The notes under the pieces were generated by a model. It had not been told where the DNA came from and searched no databases. It was given only the letters and a program-made list of their open reading frames with translations. From NCBI GenBank assembly GCA_964059195.1, contig CAXKWD010000011.1, positions 9,254,366-9,318,365 on the forward strand: 64,000 nucleotides of DNA, read 5' to 3'. Made by a program: the position numbers and the translations under genes. Shown piece after piece: positions 36,592 through 48,815 of the stretch. This stretch comes from Ectobius pallidus. Lineage: Eukaryota; Arthropoda; Insecta; Blattodea; Ectobiidae. The stretch's first letter is position 1. The number at the start of each line of letters is the position of its first letter.

Positions 36592-38237
36592 GTAAGTAGC
36601 TGTAAAGTAATGTGAATGACTAAGCCTGGAAATAGAATCAAAGGATTTTAGCTTCCTTTATCTTAAGTCAAATTAATTATCTGTTATGTACTATACAATT
36701 ACTGAATATTATTTGACTTTTTGCTTTTAATGTTCCAGAGAATGCCAAAAAATAATTTTATTAATAACAGGCCTAAGAGAGGCTTCTCTACCACATTCTC
36801 TTGATTTTAATACAGATTTGTTATTTGGGTAATTATAGGCTGATAATAATAGTGGTATTGCTCATGAAGTAAATGAGTAGCTTCTTTAATAAGTATTAAT
36901 AACACTCAAACATAGTTCCACTTCTACGCTTAGCTCGAGAAGCACACAATAGAGCTGGGACAAATAACTGGATAATGGTTAACTGCACAGATAATTTATT
37001 GCAGAGAAGATAGGACAGTTATCTGTTAGTTGAATGCTTAGTTAATTGGAAGTTATTTGCAGTTATCTGGATTTCTATGTTGATTAACCACAGACAAATG
37101 ATTATAGTTAATTCTTATTCTTTGTGCTTGTCATGCAGACAATACCATGTAAACAAATGTCAGAAGCGTTCACATGATCGTAGTCCTAAGTTATTTTATC
37201 AGATCACAAAATAAGAACAAAGAATTTTGTCTTTCTACTAAGTTGTTTTTAAAGGACTGCATAGTCCGAAGGTACCAGAAAAGTTCCATTTTGGTAAATG
37301 CACAGGGTCTATCGAACTTTAAACTGTATACTCTTTAGTGTGATGAGCTACATATGTTATTCTTGAGCATATTAATGGAACCCCAGGGGTTTCACGTGGT
37401 AAGAGAGAAATACTAAAGAAGATGTACAGAACTTCCTTAGTTTTATGACATCTTTGTTCTTAAAATTCCTTGCTAATGATCCCACATTGTGCTTAAATAT
37501 AAAAAGTAGAATAAGTCGATGGAATAAGAAACTTGTGTTGTTAAATTATTCAGGTGTAAAGCAATAAAGATATAATGCTAAATTTTTCATGAGATTCTCA
37601 CATTTCTGTTAGGGATTCTCTGTTTGGTGTAAAGAACCCACATATTGTAATTTTGAAAGTTACGATAATAGGCAAGTCTGATTGCTGGATTATTTTTTTG
37701 CCGTAATTTTATTAGCATAAAATATAAACCTCTCTAAAATTAGGAAGTGAAAGGAACATAAACTTGACCCTTGTCAACACTGATTAAAGACTATTCGTCA
37801 AGATGATGGTAAAAAAAAGAAAAGTAAACCTAAGGGTTAACTTGTAATTACTAATCTATAATAAATAGAAGTTGTATTATGTGTATTTTTTAATTCACCC
37901 CGACATCCCCAAGTCGTAACGCATTGTCAGAATTTTACAGTGTCACTCCTTTGTTTTCAAATTCATAAGACAGATTCTAGTTTATTCAAAAATAACTCTG
38001 TGTTGATTTACAAATGCCTGGTATCCAATGGAATATAAAATATTTTAGATTAGGGGACATCATTGATTAACCACGCACGGATTGTCAAAACAAGTGACCA
38101 GTGAATTTCTTCTATGACGCCAAAAGTACTCATTAGTGTAGATTATCTTATCACTTTGGTTTGTATTATAATTTCATTTTGTTTATCGTCCGAGTATTAA
38201 ATTCCTTTAATTATATATACTTTTTATTCTCTTAATC

Positions 38238-38425
38238 TTCCACCGACCACCTGCATGGTCTCGTGGCTATCATCACTGGCTGATGATCCGCAGGCCGGGG
38301 TTTGATCCCCTGTACCTTGGGATTTTCTGAGGTAGAAAGGTCTGGAACAAGGTGCACTCATCCTCGTGATACAAACTGAGGAGCTATTTGCTTAAGAAGA
38401 AGCGTCTTCGGTCCTTCCACGGATG
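38238..38425 (+). mobile_element. tRNA-derived SINE
   Basis: The head has CATGGTCTCGTGGCTATCAT (A-box-like) and GGGGTTTGATCCCC (B box, about 38297-38310), then a short body. TTTATTTATT low-complexity sequence follows at about 38466-38570. Confidence 0.7.
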
Positions 38426-39399
38426 GAGTGCCATTGAGTTTTGATTTTAAGTTTCCTCCTACACTTTATTTATTTTCTCCTTCTCCGCACCTTCCTCCTT
38501 TTCCTTTATTTATTTGTTTACATCTATTTATTTGTAATTTATTTATTTATTTTTTATTTCGGGATTTGCTTATTTTTACTAGTCCACTCTGTAGACACCA
38601 ATATAATTTCAAAGAGCCGGGAAGTACATATTAATCTAATAACACCCGCCAGAGAGGGACACTTACGCCAACATGAAGTAGGTCTACCATCATACCAGGG
38701 AAAAATATCATATATCAATTAAATACCATTGTATCTTTGCTGCAGCTAATTGCGAGTTTAAATTTGTATATAGCTTTTATATAGACACAGTGTATAACAA
38801 AACGCCCATCTGGTACAATACATAAAGTCAGTGCCCTTTAATTTATTTCCAGTTTTTGCCTCATTATTGGCCACCCTGATTGGCATAGTTCATTTCCAAA
38901 TTCCAATTTGTGTACTGAAAGCGGCATGCGCATGTGAAATTCGGTTCTGTTTCTTAAATTAATTGGAAGATTTGAATTACAAAGTTGTTATTCCATAAAG
39001 TGTCATTTAAGTCCATTTTTTCCGTACAACTAGGTAACTTTATTCAGACGGAATTATTCCATACATTTCTATGACGGGAACCGTGATTTTCTCTGCCCAA
39101 AGTTGTCCATTAAAATCACTCAGCACGTGAGTGCAATACAGACCTGGGAATGAATAAAATAGGGGAGGGGGGAAACAATATTAGGTCGCGCACTAGACTC
39201 CTCCCACTAACTAACGGGACCCGCCTGGGAAGGAGGGGTTTAGGGTGGGGAGTAACTTAAAACATCGGCTACTAGGTGTCTTTCTATTTGAACTACTACC
39301 AACGTCATCTATTGTGAAAAAGGTGAAAGTGGGAAAAAATTAAATAATTTATTGTTTACTCTCTACCTTTTCCACCCTCTTTTTCCCCTTCTCTCTCCT

Positions 39400-40740
39400 C
39401 TTCGCCCTACCTATCTATTTCGGACATATTCCTGACCGTAAATTTTGGATCGACTGAGATTTGAACTCGTGGCCGCTAGCACCGTAACCAGCAGCCTTAA
39501 CGACTACAGCACGAGAGACTGCTAACCGGTGAAGGATAATTCATCTATAGAGAGCTTTAATACATGAGAAATAGCCGTTATGGTGCAATTTTATTTTGTA
39601 TAGGCCTATTTTTGATATAGTGCAAAGGTCATTTTTGTAACTCTGTGATTTTGTATATTTTTATGCGTATATGATGAAGGGAAGTAGTGAGCTGCAATGT
39701 TGGCATTGAGCAGCTTCATAGCCAGGATAGGGGAAGTAAGGAAGGTGTATGCGCAATGCTCGTAAGCAAGGGGATGCGGCCAGTGGGCAACAGCAGGCAG
39801 AGCTTGGCTGGTATGCAACCTAAAGTTGTCTTTTGCCGAATTGCCCTGTGCTTATAATGCTTATGTTTTATGTTTTCAGTTGTTTCTTTTTTAAATTAAT
39901 TATTAAATTGATTAGTTATTTACATTAATACATTCCTGGGTGTATTGGTGAAAGAAAGACCTAGGCCTAGGATAAGTAGTACTATGGTCTCTGTCGGTTT
40001 TCCTATCCCATATGTTGGGGCGAAGGGCCTCCAAGTGTAGGTTTCTGTTACCTGTGTGATTTTTGTTACATTTATTTTCCAAGAGAGGGCAGAGGGACAG
40101 GTGGTAAGCCCATCGCCTCTCAACCCCCTCCAGAAATTAAGGTATTACTAGTACCATGGTACCTGTTAATTAATCTTTTATTCTAGTACGATCATAGTCT
40201 GTAGGCCCTAAGTGGATTTAAGTTTTGACAAGTCTAAAATCAATATGTAATTGATACACTGGATGATATAAAATTATTATTATTACTATTATAATTTTAG
40301 GTCACACAGCAGCAATGCTCCTCCTGCTGGCCAGCTTCCCTTAATTCCCCTGAGCACCTAGTCTTGCGCGTGCCTTTACCCTGGCTATGAACCTGCTCAA
40401 TGCCAGCATTGCAGCTGACTTTTGAACCCTTAATCATATGCGCTAATTACGATACGTTACGAAAATGACCCTTGCACCATATCAAAAATATACATATACA
40501 ATACAATACAATCACCAGAGCCTCTTTAGCATTAAAACAACAACCTTTGCACCAAAATGACTTTTTCTCATGTATTACAGCTTTCTAAACTTAAATAGGT
40601 GAATTTTCCCTTCACCCCCTCAGCAATCACTCGTGACATGGTTAAGGCTATTAATTACGATGCTAGTGCTCCCATGTTCGAGTACTGATTGATGCGTAAA
40701 ATTTAGGTGAGGAATAGGTCCCAAATTAACTATTTTTTCC
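39400..40740. repeat. 1.3-kb inverted pair of SINE-like elements
   Basis: The left tRNA-like head (minus, about 39450-39525, with GAGTTCAAATCTCAG) is mirrored by a plus-strand head at about 40627-40690 (ATGGTTAAGGCT, TGTTCGAGTAC). Further in, TACATGAGAA, TTTTTGATATAGTGCAAAGG and CATTGAGCAGCTTCATAGCC recur in inverse at about 40568-40578, 40468-40489 and 40379-40405. The spacer between the arms is about 490 bp. Confidence 0.75.
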
Positions 40741-42435
40741 CCATTCCTGTTTTAATTTCAGGGATGTACAACTAACGCGACTGCTATTTCTAAACAAAAC
40801 ATTGGTGATCATTTTGTAAATTGCAAGCTAGGCTATATCGAGTCATGAAGAAATAAAACACTGTCCTTCTTTCTACATAAATGATCAAATTGATTTAAAT
40901 GGGAAAAATTATCTGGCAACCCTGATTTCAGTCTACAAGGCAATGTGAAATAGAGTAGAGTAGATGAAGTGTAGGCTATGAACCTACTTCCACATGTTTA
41001 AAGTTTTATACAGTTTACTACAAATACTGGTATTATTGGAACTCACAAACAATAATACGCATTTGTGTGCTCTTCATTTATTATAAATTACAAGTAGCCT
41101 ACCAATAGCCTACAATGATTTTCTTCCATTGTGAAGAACCAATAGCCGACTTTCCAAAATCATAAATCAATTTTTAAAAATAGTAATCCTTGTCGCTGTT
41201 TTCAGATTATTTTTTTAGGTTGCCACTTTTTTTCTGGTCACACTTATAAACTCTGCGATTAAGAAATTATGTGATGCTGTACTGGTAGGCCTATGTAGTT
41301 AGTAGTATGGTATTCACTTCAACAGGAATGTATTTGACGATCTACTGCTACACCTAGATAACCCTGCTAGTAGCTTGAACTCTTTGTGATTTCCCTAGAG
41401 GTTACTGAGCACTCAAGCTGTCTGCTCATACTGTAGCCTACAATTTATACAGAGATGTGATGGTACTACATAGATTTCTACTTTATTAAATCTGTGAAAC
41501 TTATTGTAAGATCCTATTATGCTGTAAATAGGCTACGTATCGTACTCCTGTTTTAAATATATAAAAGCTGTTGTGTTGTTTCTTAGCTTAATATGAATTT
41601 GTGTAGTGTTGTTTCTGTCTTCCATGAAATCTTTTTATAGGCATATTGCTTTCATTTGTATCAGCCAGAAAATTATTTCGGGGAGGGTAGAAAGTGCCGG
41701 GATACCCCCAAGAAAAGGGGTTTGGGGCTCACCCCTAGAACATTTTTAAATATTGAACCAATGAAAATCACATTTGACACTATTTTAGCACTGAAAAACT
41801 ACAAAGTTTAGAATGAAGTTTTTTAGACAGTGAAGCTTTACTAATTATTCAAAAGTAGTCAAATGTTTAAAACCCTTTTAGCTCACTTTACGCAGTGCCA
41901 TATTTAAGCCTAGAACGGCAGATTTGAAGGGGTGGCTTTTAAGCTGTTACTGTTTATATATATATATATATATATATTAAACATTTTATTCATAACTCTT
42001 CCAAATAGTAAACTAATGTAACGCACAATGAAATAGAAATGAATAACATTGACAACAATACGCTCAAATTTAATCAACGATCTACCAACGAGTAACTTCC
42101 TTCACTAAAAGCAATTAGCATTTCCATTGTTGTTGTCAATAAAATTGGAACTCTCTTTCCATTTAACCGCCTTTGATTAAACTCTCACATTCTGATTTCA
42201 AGGTAGTCTTCGTTATGAGACACCGCTATCACGTTATAAGACTAGCCAGTATCAGTAATTCAATACTCATCAGTGCTAATTCATATTATTATTATTACTA
42301 TTATCATTACCCTACTATATCAGTTACAATAATGCTTATTGTAGGTTACTTTGTGGTACATTCATGTGGAAATAAGGGAGCGAAAATATTTTCTCTGCCT
42401 AGGGGCGCTTAAGTAGCTAAATACTCCCCTGACTT

Positions 42436-42556
42436 TACGTACCATTACTGGTCGACTAGTGCTCTGGCTCTGGCGACAGTCGCCAGTCGACCGCTAGCCG
42501 ACGATGGGAGGGAACTAACCTCTTGAAACCTGTCCTAGTAATGGTACGAAAAGTGA
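42436..42556. repeat. Small inverted repeat
   Basis: ACGTACCATTACTGG at about 42438 is inverse to CTAGTAATGGTACG at about 42535, with a GC-rich centre (GGCGACAGTCGCC). Confidence 0.7.
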
Positions 42557-42851
42557 GCTAAAAGTGTTTTAAACGTTTGACTGCTTTTGAATAACTGAAA
42601 AAATAGTTAGCAAATTTGTTTACTATACTCTAAGACATGTCAATTTAAACAAGAAATCATTACCTAAGTTATCACATTTATCACTATTTATAAGAAAAAT
42701 TAAATAATACTTGAAACCGTGGAAATATTAGGCCTACATTTACAAATTCAGTATTTTATTATTAAAGAAAATAATTAAATATTTGACAAAATGGAGCTTA
42801 AATAACTTGAATAGAGTTTTAGGTTTTGATTTTGGGGAGGTACCCCCCTTT

Positions 42852-43096
42852 CAGTCCGCCGCCGTGGGTGAGTCGGTAGCGGTCCTGCCTTCCACTCCGG
42901 CGGCCCGGGTTCGATTCCCGGCCGGGTCGGGGATTTTTCAGTAGTGAAAAATTCCTTTCCCGGGTTCAGGACTGGGTGTGTGTGTGTGTCCTTAGGTTTA
43001 AGTAGGTAGGGGACTGGCGCACCCCGGTAACAAATCCGCTGAGAATATCCCCTTACGGGATCACCAGGGGTCGCTCGCGACCCAGAGGAGTAACTT
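42852..43096 (+). mobile_element. tRNA-derived SINE, 245 bp, perfect 10-bp duplication
   Basis: The head reads GTGGGTGAGTCGGTAGCGG (A box) and GGGTTCGATTCCCGG (B box, about 42907-42921). The body contains (GT)n and ends GAGGAGTAACTT. The flanks ACCCCCCTTT (42842-42851 and 43097-43106) are identical, so this is a clean retroposition event. Confidence 0.93.
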
Positions 43097-44184
43097 ACCC
43101 CCCTTTCCCTACGCCACTGTTGTATATATTGTATTTTAGGCCCTTGTGTGGTAAGAAAAGTTTAGAAGAGGGGTTTATTATATTGTCATACCGGTATATC
43201 TTACACCTCCATAATTGTTCATCACATGTTTTCATTTTTTGTTATTTATTGGATTAAGGCTATCTTCTCGTTGCTCTAAACCTGACTATAGTAGTCAAAA
43301 GATGTACCCAAGATAAGTAAAAGAGATATAGGTCTACTGCAGTCTTCTTCTGCAGGAAATTTGAACAATCCTCCAGTGAATGAATGAATTTAGCTGATAA
43401 GATCCCATGAGGCACCAGTATGTAATTATTTGTAATTTTATAAGAGTACCAGTCATTTGTGTTTGAAAAATATGGTAAGGAAAAATGCTTACTGTGTAAA
43501 GTAAATAATAGAGGGAATTTGTAATGTATTATACTTAAAGTCAGAGTTATTACAAAAATGGAATCTTTAGGTGAAGAGCAACTAAGATACGCTTTAATAT
43601 AATGAATGCGCATCACTTCCGAACTTGCTGCTGCTATCCTTCATAAATCTGTTTTACCTAACATTTATAAATATTAATCTGAAAAACAAATATATCACTG
43701 CTGAAGTGTGTTGACTACATCATTTTAATATATTAACTGAATAAATAGGTGTATTTCTCTTTTGGTTGAGCAAGTTGTAGGGCCTCTGAGGCTTACAGGT
43801 TACATAACAGTTATTGGATTTTTAAAAAAATACAATATCTTATATAGGATTAGCTAATGGTACTTGTACAATTTTTAATATTGTATACTTATTGAATAAT
43901 AAAATTGTATGTTGAAACTCCCAAATGCGAACGTTTGTTAAAATTCATGAATGAAGCTTGGTTATACTAAGCATTTTTTTAGCAGTAATTTTTTTTTGTC
44001 CTTTTATTTACCGTATTTATTTCACGTATATGCTACACTTAAAATGCTAAACAGAGTTAATATTTTATGACAATAACTGAATTGAGTATATTTGTTACAG
44101 TTCTAAACTTAGTGATAGGTGCAGTTAGTTTTGAGAATTTCCTTTTTATTATTCATGTTTTTCAAATGAGAATTTCTGTTTCAG

Positions 44185-44330
44185 TCTTTTGAGAAGGTTC
44201 TTGTACAGAATATCCAGTATGGGCTTTCACCAAGTCTCACAGAAGCCATAAGGTCCATTCCACGTTGGAGATTAATACAGGCTTCTTTTCCTCATGTTGT
44301 CCATTGTGCTGCCAGTTTGCTTCACAACAG
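44185..44330 (+). CDS. unc80: unc80 exon: SFEKVL / IPRWRLIQ block
   Basis: The exon opens after TTTCTGTTTCAG and ends AACAG before GTAAAT (phase 0 in, 2 out). It encodes 48 complete residues, including SFEKVLVQN, GLSPSLTEAIRSIPRW and FPHVVHCAASLLHN. This is the highly conserved N-terminal segment of UNC80; the human protein has FERVLVEN, GLSPALSEAI and RWELVQAALPHVLHC at the matching place. UNC80 is an intracellular alpha-helical-repeat scaffold that binds UNC79 and the NALCN pore subunit. There is no start methionine, so this is an internal exon. It is the best anchor for the identity of the gene. Confidence 0.95.
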
Positions 44331-45569
44331 GTAAATCAGTTTAACTTTGCATTTCGTTAGTAGATATTAATACAAGTTAGCTGTAAAAGATTATAGGCAT
44401 AGTAGGTCTACAAACTTAATTGAAGTGTTCAGTGATCATTTCTATAGTGCCAGCACGTATATACTTCGATATGTGTTCATGAAACCACAGGACAGTGTTT
44501 CTGTTGAACATTTAATGAGAATATTTTAAGATAAAATATCCTTTGACACTGGGATTTGAATCTCTAACCTTCAGCTTTATAGATTTTAACAAATCTACAA
44601 TGTAGTAATGATGAATATAATTGAAAAGATTATTTCATTGTAGGGTTTCAGTTGGCTCCCCAAGAATGTAGCTGGTCCCATTCAAAATACTTTTCATTTT
44701 ATTGGTGGTAACATCAGCTTAAGTAAAGCTAATCAAGTGTTCCCTATACGGGCTGTGGAGCCCTTTAGGGTTCCAGATTTTTAGACATTTGGTACATGCA
44801 GGTGGTAAGGATTTCAGCTGAACGCACTGGCAGCCTTCACACCTAGGATTGCTCCTGGTTCTGATTTCTATTGGAGGCAGAGTCAACCCCAGGGCCATAG
44901 TGCCATCAAGAGGGTTAGGACAAGTGAAAAATCCCAATGAACTCATTGAGGATCTAACCAACAACTTTTCAGTTTGTAGCGTAGTGCCTCAACCAAACTT
45001 CTCCACTGCATACTCTGGTAGCATCAGCGTACCAAGCTAAAAACCTGGGTTCATTTCCCATCCAGGACAAATTTATCCTCTACAACAGCTATCATCAAGT
45101 ACTGAACAGTTTGGTTTGGAGCTTGTTTTCTCAGTACATACCCATGATGGGAGCAACAAAAAGAAGAGCAAAGGGGAAAATGTTGACGTCATTCATACCT
45201 TTCCAAAGTGCAGTGGCGGGTGCGGTTTAGTCCTATCGGGTAGCGTTCAAATCAATATGAATTGCAGAATTACTCTCGTGCAGTTACAGGAACCCCCACT
45301 GAGTTTACAAACCGGCCTACTGCTCAGCTTTCATTGTGGTAGATGCTAACAAGCGTGGAGCTGGTAAAGCCAACTCCCTAGACCTGCATACTGACAATGG
45401 CTGCTCTAAACATTATAAAACAATTCAGTTCATGCAGAATTATTGTTTTTCTTTCAGTAGGTTTAGTCAAGGTGACCGAGTCATTTCACTTGTTCTTAAA
45501 AAAGAACAATATCATTCCTTTCAAGTTTTAAGGATTGTGCGAATAAAATTTGTTTGATTTTTTTAGCAG
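44331..45569 (+). other. unc80 intron with SINE relics
   Basis: A repeat related to 50856 lies at about 44480-44590 (TTCATGAAACCACAGG, GACACTGGGATTTGAA). A minus-strand SINE related to 12488 lies at 44740-45000 (CCAGATTTTTAGACATTTGG, GAGTCAACCCCAGG). Another head-like segment with TGGGTTCATTTCCCA follows at about 45050. Confidence 0.7.
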
Positions 45570-45735
45570 GAAGGACACAAATCTGCAGAATCTCGGAGCA
45601 GCAGAGACAAAATTGCTATATACTCTTCATTGGATTATTCTTGATGCTGCAGAAGAATGTGCAGATGCAGACTATGAGAAAGGAATTTATCATTCCTCGC
45701 CTTTCTATTATATGTTTTCTATCCCAGCTATATCA
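45570..45735 (+). CDS. unc80: unc80 exon: AETKLLYTLHW block
   Basis: The acceptor TTTTTTAGCAG is followed by G, which completes an arginine codon with the AG left by the previous exon. Fifty-five codons follow, with AAETKLLYTLHWIILDAAEE, DYEKGIYHS and FYYMFSIPAIS, and the donor is GTAAGT. Human UNC80 has AETKLLHTLHWMLLEA here. An AG three bases earlier (TTTTAG) is a possible alternative acceptor; it would keep the frame and add one residue. The exon leaves phase 0 and its hydrophobic end continues into LFVYLFAP of the next exon. Confidence 0.93.
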
Positions 45736-48547
45736 GTAAGTAGTGTGTATGAATGAGTGAACTATGCCAATGGTGACTAAATTTTGTGTTCTTAAAGTAT
45801 ATTATTGTAAGCTGCCAAGAGTTCATAGCATCAAAATCACACCCATTTTTATTTTGTTTTATTTATTTTTTATTTACTAAATTAGCACCATTGTATGGTA
45901 TGCTCATTCTTGAGGTGACAGATTTAAATCCAATGGTATTCCAACAAGGGTGTTAAAAATGATCAACTGGTACCTCTTTACATTTTTCTTGGGAAACAGG
46001 TCGTTTGGTGACAATACTATTTGGTTTTTATTATTTTAAATTGATTTTGGAGTTTACGTTACATTTATTGTACAACTAATTTCACCAAAAATGTTGTCAA
46101 ATACGTATCTTGCTAACGGTCAAATGTTTCATCAAATGCATAATAGCAAGAGGTTGTTCCTCTGTAGTGTAAATTTCACAATATCGTAGGATTACCCTGC
46201 CACCTAGTAGTAGATTCTTCTACTTCATCTATTGAGCCACCCATACTCTGCTGCTGATAACAGATTGTTGTATTGTATTAAAAGACAACTTTTTATTTTC
46301 ATTGTTTAACATGTCTCCTACAGATAATACTAAACTTATGATTTGTTCACTAATACGTGAAAGAGAGGGGGAGGAAGAGAAATGGATCTCAAAGAAGTTT
46401 ATCATTTTGCTAGTTTATTTCAGGAAATACAATTAAGCAGCAATGTAGTTTAAATTGAAGTGGATCTCAAAGAATTTGAACATTTTGCTAGTTTGTGGTA
46501 TTTCAAGAAATAAAATAAAGCAGTGTTGAAATTTAAGTTCATACTAGAAACATAATATTTAAATTCAATCATAGTTACAGTATGTTAAAACATACATATA
46601 GGTGTGTTTCCTATTAGAAATAGGCCTAAAGGTATGCATATTGTAACTTGGTTGCATACAGAGGCCTATTTTGATTCTTTTTACATTGCAAAGCACATGC
46701 AGAATGCAATGAAGCCTGAATACCATTAAAAAAAAAAAATAATAATAATAGTACATGGCAGTCTGCTGTAGTTCATATGTAACAGAAAGATGTACATGGA
46801 ACCAGAGGTCTAAAGCTAATATTACCGGTAATAGACTTTACAGTACCTCGATCTGAGGACTTCAGAGGCAAGAAATTAGATAATTTACAAAACCTTTAAA
46901 TAAAATATTTCAATGTTATAATATTATTAAAGGCAACCTTTAAATCTGCCAAATATTAATACGAGTTATTTATCATTATTATTGTAATTTTATACATTTT
47001 GCAACCTATTGTAGGATCTCCTTTGCCCTGTGCAGTCAATTTTTTCACAAAAAAAGGCGTAAAACAGTGTATACAATAATTTAAAATAATTATGAATGAA
47101 AGAAAAAAGCTACTTCACCAGGGATTGAATCCAAGACCTCTTGTACCAAACTCTAGCTTCCTACCACTGAGCTACTGAAAAAGACAATATCTTTTTGTGA
47201 ATAATGCTTACAAGAAATGGTTCCTTTGTATTCTGTTTTGCATTTTCATTTTGTCGGTGTATGTCAATGAGACTTGTTCTTATAACATTTATTACACTAA
47301 TCAATTCGGAATAACGGTACCTACACATGTATATACCAATGCTATTCTTATGGAGATTCATTGCTTAGGAAAAGAAGAATTTGAGAGATAGGATAATGGC
47401 CGCATTTGCAAACTTCAGGTTCTACAAAATACTGCTTGGAGCACAGTGCCCCTTATGTTGCACTGAATGGTTAACTTCATCAACGATTTGTTGGATTTAG
47501 AACATGTCCTATTTGCCGAAACACTTGATAAAGTGTTTGAGCAAAGGGGAATTTGACCGTGAGCAACAGGCATTACTAATTCTGATTAATATTAGGTGAA
47601 CAAAACATTTTGTGATTTTTTAAATCCTGGAAATAGGTTCAAAAGTATTAAGATTATAGAATTAGATTTACATTTCCTTTTCAATAATCTGTAAACTTTG
47701 GAAATGAAGTAATACATTAATGTCACATTACAAAGAATATATGTGTGGGTGTATCATACTAGAGGAGCTGGGACACAAGTAACATTGGGTCCATTAAATA
47801 ACCACTAATAGTGTTAGTTCAGTCTGATTGTGCCATGCTGCAGCACAATCATACTACACTAATTCTAAAAGGTCTATTGGAGCTTTTATGCATTGAATAT
47901 GCACAATCTAGAAAATCACCCTCCTATTTTACAATCTAAGCCACTGTGAGCATTTTGAAGGAAATGAGGATTTTTTGCCCTTTTGTATTTTTATGCAAAT
48001 AGACTTCTTTTATGAATTTCTCAAAAAATGTATAACTAAATAAATTTGTCCTGCTATTTTGATGACCTTTGGACAATTTTGTCCGTGTTGTTTAATTATA
48101 TGGCAAAGCATGAATAATGTATGTTATTCAGTTTTGTGAAAAATGTGCAGTCCATGTATAAAATTAGATTTTTAAAAATTGTACATGCTTCATTAAAACC
48201 ATTGATATTGATTTAAAAAAATGTATATAAGCCTATGTTAATTCTTGTTGTGTATTGTTCAATAAATTAAGAGCAATAAATTCATAAGTATGCATTATTG
48301 GCCTGTAAAAACTTGGCAATGAAATTTGCAAACTTACCTGTAGCAGGAAGTGCATTCGAACTAACTTCAGCTGCCACATTCTTACAATTTTCGTCTTCAT
48401 TGTAGATTCTGATACAATGTCAAATAGAAGTGGGGATAAAAGTATTTCCCGGGCCTAAAGAATGTTGTTCAAGTTTGAGTCCACTGTAGTTGAACCATAC
48501 TTGCAAAAGTGATCTAGTGATACCATAGTTTTCTTTCTGTTTGACAG
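45736..48547 (+). other. unc80 intron, 2.8 kb
   Basis: It holds a direct duplication of about 77 bp (46383-46455 and 46460-46537, sharing GGATCTCAAAGAA and ATTTTGCTAGTTT). A minus-strand tRNA-like sequence lies at 47108-47176 (TAGCTCAGTGGTAG, GGATTCAATCC). The rest is AT-rich. Confidence 0.65.
47108..47176 (-). mobile_element. tRNA-like SINE head
   Basis: A and B boxes are present (TAGCTCAGTGG and GGATTCAATCC), but the acceptor ends do not pair convincingly, so a SINE head or tRNA pseudogene is more likely than a working tRNA gene. Confidence 0.6.
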
Positions 48548-48767
48548 CTGTTTGTGTACCTGTTTGCTCCGATCTGCCATCACTTGAAGGAATCAGACTT
48601 CCAGAACTATCGCCTGGAGAATGGACTGAAGGTTTGGAAGGCCATGTGGGAGTATCAGCATCCTGATACCACCTGTTTTACAGCTCATGTAAAGCCCAAG
48701 CCAAGAGCGCTGTGGGCTAAAATGCTCAAGTGCCCTCAGCCACAGTTTGGGGATGTTTTTCTTGGTC
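48548..48767 (+). CDS. unc80: unc80 exon: LFVYLFAPICHHLKESD block
   Basis: The exon follows TGTTTGACAG and reads LFVYLFAPICHHLKESDFQN, then LENGLKVWKAMWEYQHPD, FTAHVKPKP and ALWAKMLKCPQPQFGDVFLG. It ends with one base (C) before GTAAGT. Human UNC80 has ELFVFLFAPLVHRIKESD, a LASGLVIWQPMWEHRQPG stretch and FTALVKP at the same place, so the identity is clear. Insect-specific residues (LWAKMLKCPQPQFGDVFLG) follow the conserved block. The donor lies at the first copy of a 16-bp tandem repeat (48768-48815) whose later copies contain TAAGTAGG but lack the preceding G. Confidence 0.95.
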
Positions 48768-48815
48768 GTAAGTAGGCTATTTTCTAAGTAGGCTATTTTC
48801 TAAGTAGGCTATTCA
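48768..48815. repeat. 16-bp tandem repeat, about three copies, at a splice donor
   Basis: The unit TAAGTAGGCTATTTTC repeats about three times, beginning with the T of the GTAAGT donor of the 48548 exon. Confidence 0.9.

Larger units (their letters stand above)
41676..43119. mobile_element. Old hAT-like element interrupted by a SINE
   Basis: The right end CCCTACGCCACTG matches the hAT termini seen at 16505. Subterminal arms 41847-41891 and 42547-42593 (TTCAAAAGTAGTCAAATG and TTTTAGCTCACTTT with their inverses) form an inverted pair. The left terminus is degraded or deleted near the G-rich stretch at 41678. The SINE at 42852 sits inside it. Confidence 0.6.
36592..44184 (+). other. unc80 intron, 7.6 kb
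   Basis: It contains a SINE at 38238-38425, the inverted pair at 39400-40740, the hAT-like element with a SINE at 41676-43119 and (TA)n at about 41957-41977. No further exon was found. Confidence 0.65.

Noticed and set aside
45116..45557. Plus-strand frames between two unc80 exons
   Set aside because: They fall in intron and SINE-like sequence and do not fit the phase chain of the flanking exons.
47108..47176. Functional tRNA gene
   Set aside because: A and B boxes are present but the acceptor stem does not pair and other tRNA-like SINE heads are common here.
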